Source: Phycomyces blakesleeanus NRRL 1555(-)
Lineage: Eukaryota > Mucoromycota > Mucoromycetes > Mucorales > Phycomycetaceae
Direction: 5' to 3'
NCBI RefSeq assembly: GCF_001638985.1
Contig: NW_017265135.1
Location: 3,619,545-3,683,544 of the forward strand
Length of the DNA: 64,000 nt
The notes under the pieces: generated by a model
What the model was told of the DNA's origin: nothing
The model's database searches: none
The model's input: only the letters and a program-made list of their open reading frames with translations
Position numbers and translations under genes: made by a program
In this document: positions 1-11,290 of the stretch, piece by piece
How the letters are laid out: every line of letters begins with the position of its first letter
Position numbering within the stretch: the first letter of the stretch is position 1

Positions 1-101
1 GTATGTATGTGTATGTATGTATGTATGCATGTATTTATATAAAAGAAGTAGAAATCCTGTGCATGCTAATTATAATAATGATAGTATATTAATTTATTTA
101 C

Positions 102-1508
102 CTGCCATGTTGGGTCGAGTGAAGGTCGGCTCCATATTCCACTTGACATGTTTCGTGTGGATTTTCTGCCAGACGCCAGAATTCATCCTCACAATCTTCT
201 TCGGTTACTGTCTCGTCTGGTTGAAGTGTGCCGTTCTTTGAGAACCATTCGCGCTTAAATGCTTTGCATTTCTCATGGAATGCAGCCAATGAATATTCGT
301 CTCCGTCTTCAAATCCATAGTCTCCTCCTGCTGCAGTCAAACATTTGATACAATGCCAATCTCCTTGTGGCATGGTTTTCAAGGGTGGCGAAAGACAATA
401 GAGGTGGAAGATGTGCCCACACCCTTCGCATGCAATCATATCGCTTTCGCCTTCATTGTCATGACAGATCTGGCATGGATCTTCTTCTGAATCGTCCGGG
501 GTCGTTGTTTCTGATACAGCCACACTTTGTTCTCTTGAGTGAGAGGTGGCTATTGAGTAATTATTGTTAAGCAAAGAAAAGAAAAGAAAAGAAAAGAAAA
601 GAAAAAGAAATAAAAATAAAAATGATGTGTGATTCTTGGGTTTATTATCATTGTTTGTTGTTGTTTACCTCGAGTAGATTTCATTCGTGATCCTGTCATT
701 GAATCTGATGTGAGCGGCGCAGGAGAATTTTGACCATGCTCTGACTTGTACCTCGTCAGCCAATCTTCGTAGGGGAGTACATAGCGATAGTAAGCATTCT
801 TTAGGGCATTGGACATTGATGTACACTCTTTGCGGTGATAGTCCAGAGAACGTCCGATTTCAGCCCATTTCTTTTGTCCGGTAACCTAGAGAGAGAGAGA
901 GAGAAATATAGATTTTAATTATTTAATACTAATAATATATATATAGTAGATATATAAATATAGAATATCCTAATAGTAGTAGTGGTGGTAGTAGTAGTAA
1001 TAGTAGTAACAGACAATTAAAATGATATTAATAATCTTACAATGTGATATCCTCCTCTGCGGGCTACTTCTTTTTTAAGCTTGAAAAGATCAATGGGTCG
1101 TTTGTCGAGCTGTGGGATTTTGTGGATAGGTGTTCCAGCCGAGATATGGAAGTTGGACAATTGTTCGAGATAATTCACATTTGCTCTCGTTTCACCTTCC
1201 ATACTATTGAGTTTTTGGATACGTGTGCGAAAACGAAATGTCTTGATGACAATGAATGTTAAGTTTGAGAAATTTTGTTATAATTGTTAAAATATACATA
1301 TATTTTAAAGTAAAAAAATAAAATAAAGAAGAATGAATGAATGAGTAATGAGCATTTCGACATGTTTTTTTTTCTTCTTCTTCTTCTTCTTCTTCTTCTA
1401 GATTCCTTTATACTTGTACAAAAACACAAGCATATATATATATATATATATACAGAAATATCTAATGTCTGTATATACATATAACTATATGTATACAAAT
1501 GTACAAAA

Positions 1509-1539
<31 letters not shown>

Positions 1540-1886
1540 GTGTATATAGTGTATATATACATTTATAAAGATATAAATGTATAGATGTGTATATCTATAT
1601 ATCTATATCTATATATATTTACCTCCTTGTTGAGTTTGAAGCCAGGGTCATAACCAGCAGGAGGAACTATCTTGATAATTCCATATTTTTCACCTTCTTT
1701 TTGAATAGAGGCAATATATTTGATGGGATCTGAAAATTCTATGGGTGTTGGGTAATAGACTGGTGCTTCTGTTAGGCCAAATAAGCGGGGACGAGTACGG
1801 GGAACGTAATGACTGGTCATTGGTACTGAGGACAGATTGAGGCTACTTTGATCGGAACTGATCTTGTGGCGAGTAGAAGGCCGCAT
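102..1886 (-). CDS. KDM5: KDM5/JARID1-type histone H3K4 demethylase, N-terminal part (runs off window)
   Basis: Four exons on the minus strand: 1886-1623, 1241-1041, 885-669, 549-102; the last ends in phase 2 at a GTAAAT donor, so the gene continues left of the window. Domain order is diagnostic: JmjN in exon 1 (FGLTEAPVYYPTPIEF, then EKYGIIKIVPPAGY), ARID across exons 2-3 (DLFKLKKEVARRGGYH; GQKKWAEIGRSL), a C4HC3 PHD finger in exon 4 (CQIC...CEGC...HLYC...WHCIKC), and the lead-in to JmjC (EDEFWRL, VEYGADLHS). JmjN-ARID-PHD-JmjC is the KDM5 layout; the family removes methyl groups from H3K4 in the nucleus using Fe(II) and 2-oxoglutarate. The catalytic JmjC core lies outside, so activity cannot be judged. 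The start at 1886 is the first ATG of the JmjN exon. Bases 1-101 are intron. Confidence 0.9.
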
Positions 1887-1920
1887 GACAAAGAGGTGAA
1901 TGGAATCGCAGAAAAAATAA

Positions 1921-2045
1921 TAATAAAATAAAATAAGAAAGAAAAAGAAATAAAATAAAATAAAATAAAATAAAATGAGAATAAAATGAGAATAAAATAA
2001 AATAAGTAAAATAAAAATAAAATATAATAAAATAAAAATAAAATG
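1921..2045. repeat. (AAAAT)n-type simple repeat
   Basis: Imperfect AAAAT/AAATA pentamer tract just upstream of the KDM5 start codon. It produces a spurious F/Y/L-rich open frame on the minus strand. Confidence 0.85.
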
Positions 2046-2258
2046 TGTATAAAAATATGTCTATGTTGTATATGCTTTGTATATAAAAACCAATGTGTGT
2101 GTGTGTGTGGGTGTGTATATAGATACACTCAAATGTTAAGCAAGTGAAATGATAGTAATTATATAAAGAGCTTCAGATTAACGAAATAATCGACGGTTTG
2201 AATATAGAGAGAGATATTAATACCAATACTAATATAAAGAGCAATAGCAATAGTAAAT

Positions 2259-2288
2259 TGTATTGTATTGTATTGTATTGTATTGTAT
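2259..2288. repeat. (TATTG)n microsatellite
   Basis: About six TATTG pentamers in a row, followed further on by GGAAGA hexamers (about 2383-2424). Confidence 0.85.
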
Positions 2289-2547
2289 TGTACTGCTTAG
2301 TATTGTAATAATATTAATAGTAATACTAATATTAAGAAGAAGAATAGAATATATTAACAATAATGATAATGGTAATGGTAAAAGGAAGAAGAAGAGGAAG
2401 AGGAAGAGGAAGAGGAAGAGGGGGAGAGAGAGAGGGGGGTTAAACTAGGGATTAAATTTTTCTGGTTCTCTTTGGTTCTCTTCTTTCATCTCTCACCCAC
2501 TCGCTCACTATATCTGTCTGTATATAAATATTAGCTTTTTCCAGGCG

Positions 2548-2633
2548 ATTTGCGCATCAGGTTTATTATTTTGCGCCCCGCAGTTTTTTTTTTTGCGTTC
2601 ACCCCCCAATTCTGTTTTTTTTTTGCGCATCAG
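2548..2633. promoter_or_regulatory. Cluster of TTTGCGC-like motifs between T-tracts
   Basis: Four TTTGCG cores in 85 bp, with the 12-mer TTTGCGCATCAG present twice (near 2549 and 2622) and a TTTTGCGCC between. The block lies about 0.7 kb upstream of the KDM5 start. TTTSGCGC is the E2F-type core; a regulatory role is inference only. Confidence 0.3.
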
Positions 2634-5600
2634 ACTTTATTTTATTTTATCTACTACTTTGTTTTGTATGCAATATGAATAATTACGTATATTAGCTGTC
2701 TTTAATGCAAAAGACCAAGTAATTGGGTCCATATAATGAACAGTGAAAGGTGGTATTTCAAAAGAAGGAGAACGGAGAGATTAATTCAAGAAGCGTTGTA
2801 TGACCACCACCGCCACCGCCACCACAACCACCACTATCACCTTTGACTCTATTACACCACGAAAAAAAAAGGTCTGTGCGTCTACAACAAAAAGTCCCAA
2901 TATACTGGACATATTTTGCGTGCGATAGAGGTAGCTACCATGTATTGTGTTTGGCTGGAGTCTGGAAATGTTTGGCATATTCTAAAGTTGCCAAAAGAAC
3001 ACCAATTATATATATATGTGTGTGTATCTGTAACCAGCATTGGTATACATGAGCCACCACGGAACTCTATACGAAACATTTTCCAGAATAATTAACGAGA
3101 AAGTGATCAAAAATGGCATTTTTTTCTTTCAATTTATATAGTGGGGTAAAGCTCATCGTTCGCAAATTTGATGAGTTTCTTTCTTTTTCTTTTTCTTTTT
3201 GAAATTTAAGAAAATTGGGTAGTCAGACGTTCCATAAGAGGGATCCTATTTAAAATTAAAGGTCTAAAGTTTTTGCTTTGTTTCTATAGATATACTTGTA
3301 TCTTATTGTATGCCATTGGTTTTTTGATAAACTTTTGTGTGTATTTTGAGGGCCCAGAAGTCTCGTATGACAGACCTTATATATTATTGCCAAAGTAATA
3401 AGATATTTTAGCTTACAAGGCAACTAAACTAAACTTATCTTACTATTTCCTATTTTTTTAAAAAGTATAAAAAAAATGTTATAAAATTGAAAGTTGAGCT
3501 TTTATAGATTTTTATAAAAACGTAACTTAGATGATTAGCTGTACCAAGACAATATATTCTCTTTATTACAGCAGAACCAGCAGTAACTGAGATAATTTAA
3601 CAAAGGAAATTTGTGTGCTCTACTTCACCGCAACTTTTACACACGCACACACACATATATATATGTATGTATATTTGGAATCTGATAAATATTTATCTGT
3701 ATTATAATCGTATGATTTTTTTTTCGTATTGTTTGTTTTTGTGTTTTAGTAGCCTCGATTATTGGTATAGTTATTGATTTGTGCTCTACTCCTTTGCCGA
3801 AACATGGATAATGTTAAATATCCATATAAATCTTCTTGTAAATACTCACAAAAAAAATATGAGTTTGCTGTAATCAAATGGACCCTTCTAATAAATATTC
3901 ATACACTTTTACATGGTTTAATTTTTAATGAAAAAAAAAAAACAGAAATTCGTCTGTGTTTGGTTTGCCATTTATGCCATTTCAGGCTATTAGCTTTACA
4001 TACATCTCATTTAATCTCTTTATTACACTATCATTATATTGAGTTAAGCAATCTTGCCTACAATTTTGACTCGCTTTATGCATTCAAAATGGGAGTATAC
4101 ATCGTTAAGACATTTTCCAATCAATCAATCAATCAATCAATTATTATTTTTCTAAAATAAAATAAAAATAGAGTCTATTGCGCAAAAAAAAAAATGGGGG
4201 GACTCAAAAAAAAATCAGATGAGTAAATTTGTCTGGAAGATAAAAAATAATAATTTAAAAATATCTACTATGTGTGTATGTGTGCATGTAGATAAAACCG
4301 TGGCTTCAGAATTTAATGTCGTGCCAAAAATGTTCCTATTCAACAATGATGTCACTTGGTCCAGCAATAAAGTCGTGGTCACATGTCATGGGCTTTCATT
4401 TATTCTCTTGTCGATTAATACAAAAGTGTTTCTTGACTCTATTTGCTTTAATTTTTTTTCTCTGATCTTGATTACAATTTATTTTACAGACATCCGAAAT
4501 TATTATCCGATTTCTTTACAAAGATTAAACCAAGCCAATAAACTTTTCGCCATTAAAACAATAAGCTCCAATACTCAATTACTAATGAATACTCCAGAGA
4601 TCATTAATTACTATAGTTCATCCAGTTGCAACTGAAGGGAACAATGAGTATGTTGATATCGACTTATGTAGCAAGTAACGATATAGAGTATACTCAGACG
4701 ATGAGAAAACAAGATTATTAGTATTCATTTGTTTTTCAGTAAATGCCAGAGTGTATCTGCTGTTATGAAACGATTGAATATTCATATTCATGCAGCTCAG
4801 CAGAGATGGATCAGACGGCTATTACTTTTACTGAAAACAAAGCCTTTTAGATCACTTGGAATGTTATCACGATATTCACTTATAAAATGAAGGGAAATAT
4901 TCATATGATCATTGTAAATGGTGTTCTTGACAAGAAAAAAAAATACTCAAACGTACCAAACTCAAATTTACAATATGATGAATTTAAAGTATAATATTCT
5001 TGTCCAGACTGCTAGCATCCTTGACCAACACTAGCACAGACATATACACATTAATACGGTCAATCTTACTAACGTGTAATTATGAATAGAATATATACTA
5101 AGCAACTTATATTTAACATTTCGGTATTAATTACCTTTTGCCACATCCATTGAATTTACTATCAATGAATTGGGAAACATGGTGTCTGCCGAGCCACACT
5201 AGTTTTGGGCGTCAGACAAAATGTCACAAACTCATTAGCAGCAGTAAGGTCAATGACAATGGTTTATAAATAAATAAATAAAAATAAGTTAATATCTCGG
5301 TGTTCATTTTTTCCTTAATGAAGCATTTGAAAGAATAAAGCGCGGGATACATCGATCTCACAACAAGTAAATCGGAATCAGTAACATAATCAATGGTATT
5401 TTGAGGTGAGTCTGTTAGATTTTATGCAGCAGTTGATCTACTTGCTTCTTCACTATAAATCAAGTATAAAAATCTAAAGACTAGAAAATAACCAACAAAA
5501 AAAACAACAAGAAACTTTTTTGCATTAGTAGTATGCTGCTCTCTACATTTTGAATTAATCAGATGACGATGCCATCAGTAAATTATAAAATGAACATGAA

Positions 5601-7797
5601 GTCTGCTTTTGTTGTTGTTGTATGATGGCTCTGATACTCTAGAAAATATTTGTAAGTTGTAATGACCACTCTAAGTATTGAAATCCATGTCTTATTTATT
5701 ATTATTATTATTATTAAAGACGTCAAAATTTATTCAGATTTTATGATGAACTAGGCATCGCCCAGCTCTCCATGGTTGCTGAGTAATGTTATCAAAAATA
5801 TTTATTCAAATTAATTAGTTATAGCGTGAATTACAATGAAACACTCCATTGTTTCTTATTTTATTTCTTAAAAAAATAAAGATTGTATTACCAGACTATC
5901 CTATTTTAATACACTAAAGATGTCTTTTTTTTTTTTTTTTTCACCAACATAAATCGGACCTATATTGGAATTATATAATATAAATATACATGTTTGTGGC
6001 AGGTTACTGTTCCGAGAAATTAATGAAATTGTAGTATTACCAAAGCGGTATTCGGAAAGAAGAAAATCAAAAGAAGGAATAGTAATAAAAATAAAAAGGA
6101 GAAAATTTTATACCTATATCTAAATGTATACATATACATATATATACAATTCAATTAAGCTGGTAAAGAAACCTTTCAACTCTCTATATACCACAAGGAT
6201 AAGAAGACGATAAAGAGGAAGAGGGGCTATATTATATTCAATATTAATTCATTTATTTTTACAATAAATATATATACACAGACATCTGATAACATTCGCC
6301 TTTTGAAAGCATGTAGACTAAAGTAATTGGATAGAAAGGAAGAAAAGAGGAAAGGGTCAAAGACAGGAGGCTTATAAAAATCATTATGTTCCTAATGGTA
6401 ATGCAGCATATGTATATGGTGTAATATATTTCTACTTCAAATTTGAATGATTTTCTTACCTTTTTTTAATTTTTGGCTGTAATAAGAATTGTTTTATGTA
6501 TACTTATTCCACGTTGATATTTATTTGTACCCTGCTTTTTTTCAATTCCTTATCTTGCTGTTTTATTGGTTGGATGTCGACATTGATATATACGAATATA
6601 TGCATACAAATATGCATATTATAGAGGGTATATATATATATATATATTATTTTATCTATTTATTTAAAAATTTTCCTTAAAGCTGACAGTTTTTTTCTTC
6701 TTCTTGGTTATAAGATTCTGGCTGGTAGAGTACTGTAACAGCTGGAAAGGAATGACAATTGTACCGGTATATCTGATCCTATTGTAAGGTCACTAGGCTT
6801 ATACTTATATATTATGACATGTTCTTCTTTAAAACCCTTTTTTTTTTGTTAAAGATGTAAGAATTTTGAACCAAGAAAAAGAGCAAAATGAAACATCTTT
6901 AATTATTATTTTTTTATTCATCCAAAAAAGAAAATATTTAATGTCTGGATTTGAAGTCTAAAGATAAAGATAAAAACATATATAAATTGGTCGGTGGTGA
7001 GGTTAATTTGATGGCATTAACATGTTGACCAGTAGGAGACGATGATCGATTTACCTTTTATGACGTGAGGTCGGTGTTATAAAATAAGCTCCTTTCAGTA
7101 TGTTTGTAGTCGAGAAAATAACCCACGCCTTTGTGTGCGCAAATGTGCAAGTGTGTGTGTGTAAAAGAAGCATGAATATGTGTGTGTGTGTGTAATAGTT
7201 TTATAATATAAATTTATTGAAAATAACTAGGTATCCAGATAACTAAAGGTTTGGTACGTATCAAATATATATATATATTTTTGAATAATCTTCAAAGTAC
7301 CTTGTAGGCCATTCATTTCATTTCTTGATTCCTTTTGTATATTTCTTTAAAATACATTGGATAGCTTTACTGTTACATCGTATATATGTACACTTGTGTA
7401 TTTTTGTGTGAATAGATATCATGTCATATCATGTCATATAGTACTTCAAATATATTACATTATTCAATACAAATAATAATAAAGGGTGTACATAGTCAAG
7501 ATCATAAGCTTTGACAAGTATTAGGTGTATCTAAACAAGAGACCATTTATCTAGCATACATTTGAAAGCTTGATATTCAGGCACTCAAAAACTCACACAC
7601 ACACACACAAAAAAAACCAAAACAAGTAACTGTTGACTAGGAACATTGGTTTTACTGCTGTCTTACTCTATCTATAAAACAGAAAAGTATATACATTTAA
7701 CAAGGCTATATGCGCAAATGAATAGAGTGGGAATTTATAATAAAAATATTTGTGAGAATAAAAATAAAATCATAGATTTTGAAAGAATTCAACAATC

Positions 7798-7950
7798 ATG
7801 ACACAGGTAAACTCACTTGAGAGTATTGTATATATACATACATACACACGCACACACACACACACATATATATTTCTTCACTGATTTTTTTTTGATTTAT
7901 TTCTTGTGTGCCAAAGTGTTACTCAATTCAACCCAACCCTTTTCTTTATT

Positions 7951-7989
<39 letters not shown>

Positions 7990-9844
7990 TTCTATCTTTC
8001 TCCCTCGCACTCACAAACTCACACACTCACACACTCATACTTATACTCGTAAACACATACACAGATACACTCTACTTCTTTGTTGTTGTTATTATTTTTT
8101 TGTCTCATTACATATAAGGAATCCAAAAAATAAAATTGGCAATGGTGAGCAAAAATAAATAAATTACTCTTCACTCTATCATCAAACTAATCTAGTCTCA
8201 AAATCCGAAGCATGAGCTGGCAGATGAACAACCAGGTGGGTCAATCTCCATCAAAGGAACAATCAAAGGAGATGATGCCTGGAAGATCGTCGGTAGCCCA
8301 TCCCGTCGAGGAAGTCTTGCCATGGCTGTACACAAAGACAAAAGCCCAGCTGCCTCTCCACGCCAGAGTCTCATCGACACTCTTGAACTTGCAGACACCA
8401 GACGTGTATCTATCTCAGGTCCAGATTTACCAAGTCTTGGGAATGGTCTGGGTGGAAGTATAAATGGTATTGGTGGAAATGGTGTCAATCCTTGGGGATC
8501 ATTTGGCGGTTTCCAGTGGGAAGGACCCTCGATATTTGAAGAAGACATAAAGACTCCTGCCTTTAATGATTGGAATCCTGCTCCAGACATGATGGATCCC
8601 CACGGCTTACCCTACGAAAACAGCATCCTTTCCGTACCAATGCTTCCCAATGTCTCTCTTGAACCTATTTATCGTCAACAGCGCAGTTTATCTTTTTCAA
8701 TGGGCCAAGACCCTGCCTTCTTTGGCTACGATGATTACGAAGATGCCGAGGAACGAGCAAACAAGTATCGTAGCTCATTGGCCACCATGGAAGAAGAAGA
8801 AGAAAACGAAGACGAAGGTTTCATGGACGACCTTGCCCAGCTCAATGCAGCTCGTTTCCGTGCCCGCTCAAAATCCTCAGGTGCTGCCTTTGGTCTCCTA
8901 TCCTCCGCCCAACACTCTCATCTCTTGGGCTCAGATGGCCACATGCGACGAGGATCCAACCAAGACGACACCCAACGAAGACGCTCTTCCCTCAGTTTCA
9001 CAGGTCAGCCCATGTATGCCCAGATGTCTATGGGTGACAAGGAACGCCTTGAGATCCTACAGAGGCGACTATCCCAAGGTCATACGGATTACACGTTCCC
9101 AGAAAGGTATGAAACAATCAAAATCAGTAACCAGAGAATAAGGAATATTACTCGTGTTATTAATACGATAATAAAAATAAAAAATAATAATAAAATAAAG
9201 TACAAATCTAAATCTAATATATATATATATTAATGTACATATATTTTGCTGCCTCTTAGTTACCCAAGTATGGTACTTCCTCGAAGACCTTCATTAACCA
9301 TGCAACAGCCTGTTCGCCCCATGAGTAGTCTTCAACAAATTACTGATCAATTAGAACAAACTCATCTCCGTCACGAATCTGGTCTTGGTGGTGGATTCTC
9401 TGCCATGCCATCTTTTCGCCCCGATCTTTTCCAACAGCATCAGCAATCTCCTCACAGCTATGTACCACAGCAGCCTCCTCACTTTCTGCATCATCCCACT
9501 CATTATATGTCCCAGTCCCATTCCTCCCTACCTCAACAACAATCTCAAGCCCAATCCCAATCCCAAGCCCAAGTTCAGTCTCAGGCTCAAGTTCAGGCTC
9601 AGACTCAATCTCAGGCACAAGCACAAGCACAAGCACAGGCACAAGCACAAGCACAAGCTCACGCTCACGCTCAAGCACAAGCACAAGCACAAGCACAGGC
9701 TCAGGCACAGGCTCAGGCACAAGCTCAAGCTCAGGCTCAGGCTCAGGCTCAAGCACAGGCCCAACATCAAGCTCAACAACAAAACCATCATCAAAATCAC
9801 CAACAACAAAACCATTCACAGCAAAATCATCACCACAACCAACA

Positions 9845-9875
<31 letters not shown>

Positions 9876-10303
9876 TTACAACACCAGCAACAACAACAAC
9901 AACAGCATCAACAGCAGCAGCAGCAACAACCGCAACATCATCATCAGTCAAGACAGTCACACCAAAAGTACCAACCTTTGTCTGGCTCAACATCTACTAA
10001 TACACCAGCCGATGAATCATTTGAAGCAGATTCTCGCCTTTACCAAGATATGGGCAAGGGTGTTCCTCTTCATCGACTCCCTACAGACGTACCTCTTTAC
10101 ATGGTTGAGTTCAAGGCTGGTAGAACTGATTTCTTTTACGTTCCTGATACTACCGGCCAATTGCGCCCCAATGTTGGAGATTTGGTAATTGTAGAGGCTG
10201 ATCGTGGCAAGGATCTTGGTAAGATTGCATTGAATACCTTGACATTGGAAAAGGTCAAGGAAATGCATCTCCAAAAACAACAGCAAGCACAACAGCAGCA
10301 GGC

Positions 10304-10342
<39 letters not shown>

Positions 10343-10700
10343 GCAGCAACAGGATGGTAGCAATGGTGGTGGTAATGGTTCAAATGAATCTGGAGATAAG
10401 ATGAGAGAACTTCATGTGAAGCGTATCTATCGTCTGGCAGCACCTGAAGAAATTGGGCTGTTATTGGTCAAGGGACAAGATGAACAGTGTGCATTAGTGG
10501 TCTGTCAACAAAAGACCAAGCAGCGCAAATTACCAATGGACGTTGTAGATGCAGAGTATCAATGGGATCGTCGCAAGCTGACTTATTACTTTGTGGCCGA
10601 TCGTCGCATTGATTTCAGAGAATTGGTCCGAGAGCTGTTCAAGATTTACAAGACTCGAATCTGGATGTGTGCTGTGACGCCTCCAAATGAAGCATCTTGA
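7798..10700 (+). CDS. PSP1: PSP1 C-terminal-domain protein, Q/A-rich
   Basis: Exons 7798-7806, 8196-9106, 9260-10700 (786 aa; the three lengths sum to a whole number of codons). The first exon is only nine bases (ATG ACA CAG) ending at a GTAAAC donor; the frame from the TCTAG acceptor at 8195 is clearly coding upstream of the next ATG (8322), which is why this start was chosen. Residues about 410-520 are polyQ and Q/A repeats. The conserved PSP1 region is near the C-terminus (PLYMVEFKAGRTDFFYV, GDLVIVEADRG; later RRKLTYYFVADRRIDFREL) and is split by a polyQ/G/N insertion at about 10270-10390. In budding yeast PSP1 is a glutamine/asparagine-rich suppressor of polymerase-alpha mutants; bacterial relatives of the domain act in regulatory complexes. 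The biochemical role is unknown. Confidence 0.85.
7952..7985. repeat. (CT)n microsatellite in PSP1 intron 1
   Basis: CT dinucleotide run, followed by CA-rich repeats to about 8040; gives low-complexity open frames that are not coding. Confidence 0.9.
9540..9770 (+). repeat. Hexameric Q/A-coding repeat
   Basis: CAAGCA/CAGGCT-type hexamers coding alternating Gln-Ala inside the PSP1 gene. The same repeat type recurs in the GDS1/APSES gene (20491-20690). Confidence 0.9.
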
Positions 10701-11290
10701 ACAAACAGACAAACCGAAAAAAAATATATACTTCTTCTTCTTCTTCTTCTCCTTATTTTTACTATTCTTATTCTTTTATTATATTATATTCTATTTTATT
10801 TTATTTATTTCATTTTATTTTTACTGCTTGCCTTGTATTGTATTTACATTTCTATATCTTTTTCTCTCCTCCTCTATTACTCTTCTTTGTCTTCTTCTCT
10901 TTCTGCACACTCACCTATACTCCCACTCCCGCACACCGTCACTCCTCACAACCAAATACACCAACACACACGCATATATATATATATATATATCTCTTTG
11001 AATTTTCTTTTTTTTTCTTTTTCCTTTTTTAAAAACGAGCCAAAAAAAAATAGAGCAAAGAAGAAGACAATATGATAAAAAAAAATAACAACAACAATAA
11101 TAGAATGAAAAAAAAAATTACAAGAAGGAATGTGTTTTGATATGTAGGGTGTAAGATAAGGTAAAAGATGTGAATACCAAAGAAGACAAAAAAAAGGGCG
11201 TATTGTGTATGTGTGTGTGTGTATATATATACTCTTCTTATTCTTAGTCTTCTTCTTATATGGTCGATTGATTGGTCGATTGAATTTGTC
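10701..11290. other. Convergent 3' intergenic region
   Basis: Between the stops of PSP1 (plus) and CDT2 (minus). T-rich then A-rich, with a TA microsatellite near 10975-10993. It holds the two 3' UTRs; no gene seen. Confidence 0.7.

Larger units (their letters stand above)
1887..7797. other. 5.9-kb AT-rich intergenic region, no supportable gene
   Basis: Upstream of both flanking genes (KDM5 minus, PSP1 plus). It holds homopolymer tracts, simple repeats and scattered short open frames of low complexity or random composition (for example 3774-4160 and 4219-4635), none with a recognisable domain or good splice context. It must contain the promoters of the two divergent genes. The length is unusual for the gene island, so an unrecognised RNA gene or decayed element could be hidden here. 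Confidence 0.6.

Noticed and set aside
2263..2448. Open frame of about 61 codons, plus strand
   Set aside because: Made of TATTG and GGAAGA simple repeats; no protein signal.
3774..4635. Two open frames of 128 and 138 codons, plus strand
   Set aside because: Random-looking composition, no domain, no convincing splice sites or start context.
7817..8158. Open frame of 113 codons over CT/CA repeats
   Set aside because: Lies in the first intron of the PSP1 gene and is low complexity.
9340..9993. Long minus-strand frame
   Set aside because: Antisense shadow of the Q/A and polyQ repeats; the plus strand carries the conserved gene.
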